Positions 39,701-50,709 of a stretch of DNA of 64,000 nucleotides are shown piece after piece. Numbering within the stretch: position 1 is the first letter of the stretch; each line of letters starts with the position of its first letter. Source of the stretch: Lates calcarifer (lineage: Eukaryota; Chordata; Actinopteri; Centropomidae); NCBI RefSeq assembly GCF_001640805.2, contig NC_066849.1, positions 20,794,226 to 20,858,225 of the forward strand, given 5' to 3'. A program made the translations under genes and the position numbers. The notes beneath the pieces are model-generated. The model was not told the DNA's origin. It saw only the letters and a program-made list of their open reading frames with translations, and made no database searches.

Positions 39701-42700
39701 AGCAGTGAAACCGGCAACATGCTAGCTGGAGAATGAAGAGCGCTTAAATAAGGCCTTTCATATATCTGGCTTCAACAACAGCTCTATGAAAACAGATTTC
39801 ATTGTGATATCAATATGCAGAATGAATTTCAGAAGCCTGTTTGGTGTCCAGCAGCTCTTCAGAGGACATCTGGGGCTTTAAGTCCGAAGTCCTCTCAAAA
39901 GAAGGGAAACGCAGGATAAAGAGCTGTGGTGGGTTTCGATCCTGTCCTTTAACACAGCATCGATTGTGAGAGGTTCTGCCAGTATTCTGGTCTCCCTTAC
40001 GGCTTCTCAAATGGAGGTGGACAAAATATTAGCAACACATTTCTCAAAGTAATACAATCCACATCAAATATTTTGATAAGAACTTCAATTGTATTGTATT
40101 CTAAGGCCATTGAACTGAATTGCATTAGAGTGTACAGTAGTACATAATCAACTCAGTATAGAAAGTTATCAAAGTGGGATAATGCTGCCTACAGACATGC
40201 CAGATTAGTATCTGATGCCATTTCGTTGTAGTTTTGTGTTATTCCCACCTTTATTTTTGCCTCTCACACAGCTGTGCTGTCCATTAACCCACGTACTGAG
40301 GAGAGTAAGAGAGGATCAACTAGGATTGGGCTGTGGCTATCATCAAGGATGGATTAAAGACTTAGCCAGTAGGAACAGTGCCCAAAGGCTTCTGACCATG
40401 AGACCCTCAGCCCTAACTGACCTGAAGGTGCTGCCAATGAAGATCAGGGGCCCATAGGTATCTCAAATCTAAATGTATGTTCAAGAAATTAGAGAACTGT
40501 GTAGAGGCAAGAAACTTCGCTGGACAGTGGACAGGACACTTTTCTACCAATTCCGACATATTTTTGAAGATTTTAGGTATGAACGAATGTGGATTGTTAA
40601 CACTTACTTTCATGTGTTGCCGACTACATATATGTACATATAACCGTGATGGGGCTCGGTTCATAGTAGGGCTGCCTACTTTTAGTCTGCTTCTACACTT
40701 ATCAGTCTGTAGGGCACCAGCAAACTTAAAGTCCATTATCGGTTTTTATGCTCTTTTATTTTAAAGAGAAGTAGCTATTAGTTGATGGATCATTCATCAC
40801 TCAAATCGATATCACACCTAGCGAACACACATATTCACATTTATGATTTGGTCTTTAATAAGCACAAGAGGTCTTACTGTATTTCTGCAGTGACATGCTG
40901 AGGAGCAATTACACTAGAGATATAGTATAGTTTATCTATTAGGTTAAACCAAGTAATCCATGACTAAAGATGTATTTAGTGTTTGGACATAACTTTTAAT
41001 GTGTTGGGCAGAAGGCAAAACATGATGATGGAGAAAAAGTGTAAGGAAAAAAGACATTTCTGTTATTTATCATAGTCAATAGTTTATGTTTTTGGTCGGG
41101 ATGTTAAATGACAACCAAGATTCTTCAGATTCAAGATTGAATGGGTAAAAAAAGGTGGTGTCAACAGGCCAGATAGTGGAGTTCCAGAGTCCTAACCTCT
41201 TAATCTGTCGCTGAATATCAACCACGGAGGAAGTAAATAAAAAGGGATGGCAAGACATGGGAGAGGAAGGGAATATATCAAGAATGGAAAACAGACACTG
41301 GAATGAAGCATGGAAGGAAGGGAAAAGTTTAAGGGAGGCAAAAATAGTGAAACAAAGAAGAGGAGAGTGAAAGAGGAAGAGGTTGACATTAACACAGGCA
41401 TGTGGAGAGAGGAAAAAAAAGTTCTGATAGTGGCACAGCATTTACACCTGTTAAGGTCACTTAAACAAACCCCTCCTCCCAACCTGCCTGGTATGCTGCC
41501 ATCTCCTTCTCTAATATGCAAACAGAGGTATCATCATCATGCTGACGATGATGATAGCTCTACCAGAAGATCAGTTTGATCTGAAGCACTGGGCTCATTG
41601 CTGCTACATATACTCTTGATCTAGACTGTAAATCTGCCAGCAGGTCAGATAGTGAGAATTCTTCTTAAGAAACAGGAGCTAGATATTAGCACTATGGTGT
41701 CTTAAATCTCTCTGTTTAATCTATGAGTGAAGGTACTGCAAATTCTTGGTGCAATTTCATCCCTACTACATATTATATAGGAATGCTGAGATTACTGGAG
41801 TTAAGCAAGGCACTTGGTGTTCAGTAACTCAGATTCATGAGAAGAAACATTGATTTTGTCATGTGGGAACACAGCAAGAGCAAGGCTGCAGCTGAATATG
41901 TGTAAGCCATAACACCTTTAGTGAATCAACCTGAATTTCATGGATTGAAAATTCTATGAACCTTCCCAGAACTACAGCCGTTAGCACTAAAAAACGAAAC
42001 GCTGCCGGATAAAATAATCAGCAATGAAAAAGGTCAAAACATCCAAACACTTCTTCCGTTTGTGAAATACACTGAAAAATATGGTGATGACATGAGTTGA
42101 AGCCATTGTCATTGTACAGTCTCACACACATCTCAAAGCTATAAAATCTTTCTAAAACCACATTAAAAGAACACATTTTTGATAAGTCATAAGCAGTTGG
42201 GAGAGACTGGACAAGGTGATTCAAATCCAACTATTTTTTAGACTCTCCCATTAAAAGAAAAATCCCAAATTCCCAAACACAGAAGTTACATATTTTATGT
42301 CTATGATATTGGAAAGTAAAATCCTGATTCATGAGGATGGATCAATATGTGTCACAGATCAGAGCAAGGTTGCAAAAATGTATTTCTTGAAATTGTTGTA
42401 GACACTACAATGGATGTAATAAAGGCACAGACTTAACGAGAAGTCTTACCATGAGGGTAGTTTTAAGTGAAATATCTCAACAACAAGTGTATGAATTGCC
42501 ATGAAAAACTGGAAACTTTGATGCCTTCACTTTTCCTCACCTCAAAATTTGTATTTTTATTCAGTACTTTGGTTTATGACAAAATACCAGCAAGTCAAGA
42601 ATACAGATTCTATTGAGGATAAGTCATGGATGGGTAATGCACCAGGCTTTGAACTGAGGATTAACATACTGCTGGTTAACACTGTGATGTGGGCAGGCCT

Positions 42701-44716
42701 GCAGGCAGCTAGAATGGCCCAACCATCTTTAGAGACTACTGGTGAAATGAGATCATTAAGTGCCATCTGGGCTGCTCCCAAGCACACTTCTCACTTTCAC
42801 AACTGCATATCAGTGGAACTGTTGAAATGAGCACCTTGAAATTGCATGTTAAAAATATAAACATACAGACACACATGCACGCACACCAACTCTATGAGTT
42901 ACATACTTTTGCTATTTTCAGGTACAGCCTGTTGTTGAGACCAAGCAGTGATTAAAGCATACCACTGGGCGCTAAGCACTGCCCTCGGTGGCCTCTCCGC
43001 GAAATGATAGCCTGCTAGCTTGATGGGCTAACAGACATGAACACCCTGTGAATCACCTGATCGCCTCTAAACTGGCTGACCTGACTGAGACCCCTAGAAG
43101 CAGCTGATGCCTGAGACTAATGAAGGACACTCTGAGGTGGACTACAGAGGAATAAAGTCCATAAAGGCTAAGCAGGAGGAGACAATTAGCTTAGCATAAA
43201 GATCTGAATCAGGGAGAAACAGGAGGAAACAGCTAGCCTCATTCTTTCCAAAGGTCTAAAATACAACCACCAGCAACTCTGAAACTTTGTGAGGTTGCGG
43301 TTACTTTCTGGACTCTCTCCTAGACGTCTGGCAACTTTATGGTGACAGCAAAACCCCAGCAAGTCAGTGCTATCAGCTGCTGTTCGCCAAGAAGTAATAT
43401 GTTCATTAGTCAGCTGGAAAGAGCCAAGCTAGCTGGCGCTCCCTGCTTGCAATCTTTATGCTAAACTAATTGCCTTCTGGCTCCAGCTCAATACCATTAA
43501 AGTAATAGGTATTGGGGAAATATGCTTACTCAAGACTGATACCACTCTTACATCTGTCTGTTCCATTTGTTTAATCTGTAAAAGACCCTGAAGTTTTAAG
43601 TTTTACTGGGACATGTGTGCTGGAACATTTTTTTGATCAGACTGCAGGAAGTTACTGGTCTCAAGCAAGACAAAGCCTGACCACCCAATTGTTTTGACTT
43701 TTGATTGATTTTTTACACTTCAGTTTTAATATATATATTTTGAAAAAACAAGATAAAATTCCTTGATCATTAAGGGTACTGGTGGGTGAATTTGTTGTCT
43801 TTGGGCAGAGCTAGACGGTCGTGTTTCCAGTCTTTATGCTAAGCTAAGATAACCAGCTGCTGACTCCAGCAACATATTTACGCATGAAGACAGGTATCGA
43901 TCTTCCCATCTACTCAAAATCAAAGTATGACCAGTATGATCAACTGGATGAACAACAATTTTGTTTATGTTCAAAATAGTTTTAGTTATACAGTTGGCAA
44001 GTTATCCGCTTTTTTGTATAGTAGTATAGTAACCTTGCAACACTCTACAAATGTAGAAAACCGCTTTAGATAGCTTCCCTCATGCAGAGTGCACGAGGGA
44101 GAGCTAAGTTATTCTACATACAGCTCCTGAAAGTATCTCACAATCCTACATAAACCCCAAAAAATGAAAGCGAGATAGCTCTGCGCTTTTTTACTCCCTT
44201 GAGGAGGATTCTTTGAAGTTCAGGGATCTATCAGGCACAGCTTCAGTTTGGTATGTCCAACCCCACCACCACCACCCATGTGACTCTCTCTGCATCATTC
44301 CATCCCTCCTACCCTGAACTTATATAATCTTCTTCTTCTGCAATTTCTGCCTCAAACTGTCTGTCAAATCCACAGTTTTAGGCTTGGTTTTAGACTGCAC
44401 ATGTATATACATAAATGCAGCATGTCTACCTGTGAACAAGTGTTGAATACATGTGCAGTATATCATGGGCTTGATTCAGCTACAGGTGGCCAGTGGCCCT
44501 CAGCCAGGCAGCCTCCCCCACCTTTGCAAGAGTGAAGGAAAGACAGGTGACCTTGCAGCCTGTGAAGTCTGCAGCGCAAAAACTTCAGAGAGCAATAACT
44601 GGTTACATCGGCTGATAAAGGGGAGGGAGATAGACAGAAATGGAGAGAGGGGATGAGGGGTAGAGACAGCTGCTGCTCTGTAGATTAGAAGTAAAAGCCC
44701 CCCCCCCCTCTCTCTC

Positions 44717-44753
<37 letters not shown>

Positions 44754-47700
44754 GAGCTCAGCTTTGAACTGTGTTTTTTTGCCTGCTGGAGTTGGTGATT
44801 GGCTGAAAAGCTGGGTCTACACTGTAGACTGGGGCAATTTTTAAATCTCTCAGCACAGGATTTGAATTTGACACATTCAATCTCACACCCAGTTTAATAA
44901 AAATAGACTAATAGTCTTGTCATGTCGGCACCCTCTTCACGAAGCACAATGCCTTGATTTGGTTCCAAAACTGTGTTTGCAAGAAACACAATGAAAATAA
45001 CATACTGAAATTGAATTTTGGGTTGTTTTGCCATTAATAACTTTAAAATTTGTGTTGCGAAAGGTTTCAAAGTTTTTCAATTTTATGATGGAATTTAAAA
45101 ATCTAGATAATACAAGTTGATGCCAACACAGCCATCAAATCCCCAGGCTTTCAAAAAAAACTTATTACCAATGAAAACCCAGTATCTCTCTGCCTTGCTG
45201 GGCTCCAACTCCTATAAAACATGTTATTGTAGACTTATATTGCAGCAGAGCAAGAACTGGCACAACTGTGTGCTTTTTGAATAGAGAAATTTGAAAAATG
45301 CTGCCAAGTATTAGATAACGCTAGAACTGCTCAAGGCAGTAAATGATGTGATTTAAACACAGCTATAACTAATCCAAGGGTGATCAAAGCATGTTTAAAC
45401 AAGGGAGTGACGGGGGTTCGTGTGTGTGCGTGTGGTTGTAGTATAAAGCAATGTATAGAGAGTGGAGTGCAGGTGCTAGCAGTGGGAGGTGGGTTTACAC
45501 ACAGAGAATGAACCTCCTGCAGAGATTTTTGTGCAAGTCAAAGAAAATAAAGTGTATGAAAGAGAAAGACAGAAAAGTATGTCTTTGTGTGAGAGTGTGT
45601 GTTTGTTAAAGAGAGGGTTACTCACTCCATCATGGATGCTGGTATGGAGCAACAGTCCTGTATCGCAGTGAGTGGAGAGGTGAGGTGGGCAGTGTATGAG
45701 GCTTCCACCACCTGTTTGTTCCTGTTCACCACATCCAGGTAGCGGTTAAACTTCTCCCGAATCTTCTTGGCCAACTGCACAAAGCAAACACAGACATGTT
45801 AATTAGACAGTGGTAAGTGGTGAAACCCATACTGATCTCTATTTACTTACATTCAGCTTGACCTTATTAATAGTTTTACATCTTCAAGGGTGACCAAGAA
45901 AACTTTCTGTCCAGGCTATATAGGAGATTATCTAACCCACAGTCTGCCTAAAAGCTGCTAAACTAAAACTTAAAGTAGCCGGAAGTTCACATGACGGATA
46001 TGCACAAGTATGCACACACACACAGGCGTTCAGACAGACATTAACATTTCTCATCAGATACTAACAGAACTGCCAGAATTTAACTCACATGACCATTTTT
46101 TAACCATGGCTGTTTTCCAATTCACTGCATGACTGCACGTTGTTATACAGACATATGTCAATGTCAAACATGTAACTGAACCTGAAATCATTGTAGAGCT
46201 TGCATACATTTGTTCTCACACACACAAGTTAATATTCAAAAATGACACTAAACAAGATCAAAGACACCCAGACCTCAGGCTGCACTAAGTGTGAAATCCA
46301 TCACTGTTAAAAGCAGAGCAGAATGATGGATGTCTGAGGCTGAAGAACATTAACTGCTCTCCACCTCCACGCAGCAAACTCTTTATCGTTTAATAAGAAA
46401 ATCCACCCGAATAATACAACACAGCAGCAGCCTAAAGTGAAGCTGGAGCATTGTAAATATTTGTGGAAAAGAACAGCAGCATCACACAGCTCTGATATGG
46501 GTGTACTGGATTCTACCTTTTTCTCTCTTATGCAGTGCACTTGTTTGCATTAGTTTGATGCTTATCTTACACAACACACTGACTATTCATCTTGTTCATC
46601 AGCAATGTTTTCTCCAAGTTAATCAAATATAAGGTTCCCAGAAGTCTCCAGTGGGTTAGAAATTCTGTTTTAGGGTGTAATTTACCTATAAAATGCACAG
46701 AAACCAGGATAAAGGAAGGAGAAAAAGGAGTTTTTAAACAAAGGTAGAACAGCTAATTCAGTTGTGTTTACTGAGGCCCTTAATGCAAGCCCCTGAACCT
46801 GCATACATTATGCTTTGTCTTTCTTCCTCTGAAGGACTCGGTTCTGGTTGAGCACACACCTCACAGTACTCTTTCAAAATGGGGTTCCAACCTCTTTGGG
46901 GGAACTAATAACCAGCCTGTACCAGCCTCCTGGGACATTAATAACCAGCGCACCAGCGGCTCTTCACAGCAGAGCCAGTCTGTTCTTGCTTTTTGTTTAC
47001 CAAAACACCTTAAAAGGATGTTATGAGGATTTGTGAGGAATTTACCCCCACTCAATCTAAGGCATCACATGTATGTAATCTGTTACAGATTATCCTCTTA
47101 ACTTCAAGGCTGTCACGTGATCCACTGTTTTACTCAAGATCTGTTAAAGAACTAATCACTTGCAGTTACTTTTGGATTTTGGATAGAGTCACAATTTTTC
47201 CAAGTCTGTCCTAAAACAATAGTCATTTGCCCATATGTTCATATAAAACTGGAACAGGTTTGGTTTGTTGTAATTATTCCTCCTGTTAACACAGGCCAAT
47301 AAGATGCCCCCTTCAATGTAGTGGAGACAAAATCTGCACAATGAAAATGAATTCTAAAGTTCAGCTAAAGATAATATGGGGCTTCAGAAGTCTCAGTCAG
47401 AAAAATCAAGTTACACAGTTACAGTGTTTTAGCATAATTTCCCTCCTTGTGTCTGCTTGCTGAGTTGTCTAGGATCAAAAAGTTTGACCGTATGACCAGG
47501 ACTGACTTTAAGCTTTGCTCTTGGTCTGGACAGAGCACTTGAATGGCCTGGCTCAAGATTATATGTCTGACCCATATGTGCTCCCAGTTTATCAACCCAG
47601 CAGATGTCTCAGGCCACAGAAAAGCAGTTTACTCCAAATTCCCAGAGTGCAACCAAAATCTGGAGACAGAGCTCTCAGTGCTACTGCACCTGAAGCAGAA

Positions 47701-50491
47701 AACATCCTACCTGCTAAATTGAGATTCTTTTTTTTTTTTTTTTTTTTTTTAATCTTTGTAGGTAAATCAAAATGTTTGGGGTCCACTCAACCTCTAGAGA
47801 ACTCCAGTATAATTAAAATGGATGCACCTGAGCCAAGTGTTACATCAAACTGTTTTAACACATGTAAATAATTTTTCCTATTAAAAAAATAACAAAAACG
47901 GCAAGAAATTTCTCATCATAAGACAAAAAATGTAGAAAATGTCAGCGGACTGAATACTTTCCAAAGCCATTTCGAATTCCCTACTCAGCCTTGTCGAATG
48001 CAGAAAAGGGCTTATTTCCACAGTAACTGGACTCCCTTTGTTCACATCCCATAATTACCGGTGTCTGTAAAAGGGGCTGCGATTCAAGCCAGGAACAGGG
48101 AAATGTACCGCGACCCACTGACCGCTTGTACACCTAATCAGCCGCCCGCTATTCCTATTAGGGGTTTAACAGGGGCCTGAGGCACACCCCACAATTACTG
48201 CTACTTCACCACAAGGAACACACACACACCAAGACATTAACATGCATGCTCTCACACACAGACTTAAACTTAAAACACACGAACATTGTACACTCCTACA
48301 CACAGTACTGTCCATGCACGGCAGCACGGCAATTAGCTGCAGCGGACTTTGTATTAAAAAGAGGAAAATGGGCCAGTGTTCAGCTGAGGAGTGTTTCCAT
48401 AACTTGAGTAAGACTCAAACTTTTCACAGAGTGACTTAAGAGAAACCAGAAACTTCAGGCCATGCAAGTTAAAGCTTAGGTTACAGTCTGCCACAGTGTA
48501 GCCAAAGCCAACCTGTGCTCTGCAGATTAACCACATTCTCCAACACAGACTCCTCTCTCCACTCTCTGATCCATCCAAGCAGCTTGTAGGGTTTGCAACA
48601 CCCAGAGGGGTTGGTTCGGCCGCAGACCTGGAGCAGATGGAATAGGTTGAACCTGAACTCTTGTGCTGGAGTTTAAAGTTTTCACCAGACAGTCTTCAGC
48701 CACAGTCACTGGCAGTGGTGTTTATGGTAAATCTTACTTTGGATTGCAGGGTGGTAGTTAATACAGGAATGATTATGGGATGGACGCCGGTCTGTTCTGC
48801 AGACTTGAGAAATTCTGGCATGGTAGAAACTTGACTGTTCATGTCTTGCTTCTCCTTGGGTGAACTGATTTTATTATTGAATTAGTGCATTTCCACTGGT
48901 CTGAAAAGATGGACATGTTGCTTCCAATGATGGTCAAAAAGTTTGTTAAGCTTTTACACTGCAGACTTTGTTTGCTCTACAGATGGTGATGTAACATATT
49001 CTGCATGATTTGATAAAGTAGAGAAATGTCTTTCAACACAAAAATAGAAACACCTCCTGTTTAAATTGCCTGTTTCAAATATCAGCAAAGTTATCATCTC
49101 CAATTGATGTCCTCAACATAGGGGTAAATTCAGTAAGCCAATAAAACAGTGAACACAACATGCCGACAGCACAGACTTGAAAACATGGGGGAAAAAATCA
49201 AAATCTCATTTTTGAGTTGAATAGAACCATTTCTGGTTGTCCTTTTCCTTCCATTTCTTAAATGTCACCTTCTGAAGGATGCATCAACTTGAGCTGTGGC
49301 AGCTTTAACACCATCTCACACACAAAACTAGAGTGGTATACTGAACCGCAATACTACTGCAAATTCTAAAACCTTCCATGGGCCATTTTTATTCTATATA
49401 CTTTGAGTAACTGGATGTGTTTTAAGTATTGTTTCTCTACAATTTGTTGAAATCTTAAAGCCCTTATTAAGAATGCAAATAAGGATCATATATAGATTGC
49501 AGAATATCAACTGTTGAAGCTAATGTCCTGCAGTATATTTTTTTTAAAATTTACATTATCTTACAGACACTATATTTAGGTGAGCAGTCAAATGTTATAT
49601 AATAATAACTCAATGGTAGAATCAATCTGCTTCATCAGTACTGGAGCCCAACCATGATATTTTTAACTATTTGTATTGACCATATTAAGCCTGATCAATT
49701 AAAAAGTCTATTTATAATTTCACTCCATGGTGCCCCACGCACAGGGAAATTATAAAAAGACCTCATTGCACTCTTACAAACAATGGAACCTCTTGTTATC
49801 ACAGCGTTGTGCACATGTGAACCATGAACCAGCATGAAAGCATGAATGCAGCCAAGAGTCTTAATTCATGATATCCACTCTGACAGCACATGTCAGTGAG
49901 TGAAACAAGCAGAACGCATTCATAAAACAGACAAGAACAGACTCAAAGACAGACAGAGAGAGGGAGGGCTCGAGTCATTAGATAGGGAGAGATGTCTGTG
50001 TGTCTGTCTGAATAATGAATTTCCAGAGGAGAAGCTTGTCCGAGAAGCCAGCGGCTCCTCTCTCTCTCTCCCTGCCCTCTCTTCCTCTGCAGATATACTC
50101 CTAATTGAGCCTCGCCTTGGCTCAGGGACACAGCCCCTCTGCCCAGAGAGAACAAGCAAGCCAACTATGCCAGAGCTGTCATCTGAATTACTTGGCACCT
50201 GCCTCAGAAGGGTTATGGGCAGAATGTATGGGCACTCTATGAGCTGCCCATGGAAATAAAATAGTTAAACTCCTCCAACAAGGACTCAGAATGAATGAAG
50301 TCAGTGCTGCCCTGGGACTGGGGCTTATTAAAATACACCAGATCCATGTGACTGCAATTCAAAATCTTAACACTTAGTATTGTAGCTGAGGTTTCTGTGA
50401 AATGAAGAAAAAGAAACAGTAATGCTTCAAGGCCAATTTGAGCTGCCTCTGGAATAGTAAAAAGCTGAAAGGTGAGAGATACCATATGTGC

Positions 50492-50529
<38 letters not shown>

Positions 50530-50670
50530 TGCACTGACACAGATGGATACACTGGCGCACACAGTCACAGGAGACATGCAAACAAACATCAACCTGTCTG
50601 TTCTTGCTGGTGGCTGTTTACCAGTCTGTTGTTTTACTGTCACTCTTCCAATATCCCTGATGTGCGAGCA

Positions 50671-50709
<39 letters not shown>

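Larger units (their letters stand above)
36297..45625 (-). other. cachd1: cachd1 intron 3
   Basis: 9.3 kb, the largest complete intron. Holds a Tc1-type remnant (37199-37540), a CA microsatellite (38701-38733), three dispersed-repeat copies between 42440 and 43935, and a poly-C/CT tract (44698-44753). The 199-codon minus-strand open frame at 38130-38729 is CA-repeat low complexity, not a gene. Confidence 0.9.

Noticed and set aside
40215..40457. Open frame suspected to be transposon-derived
   Set aside because: No transposase, RT or integrase motif visible and no element ends.
49900..50259. 119-codon plus-strand open frame preceded by an acceptor-like CTCTGCAG
   Set aside because: No recognised domain and no partner exon; more likely unique intronic DNA.
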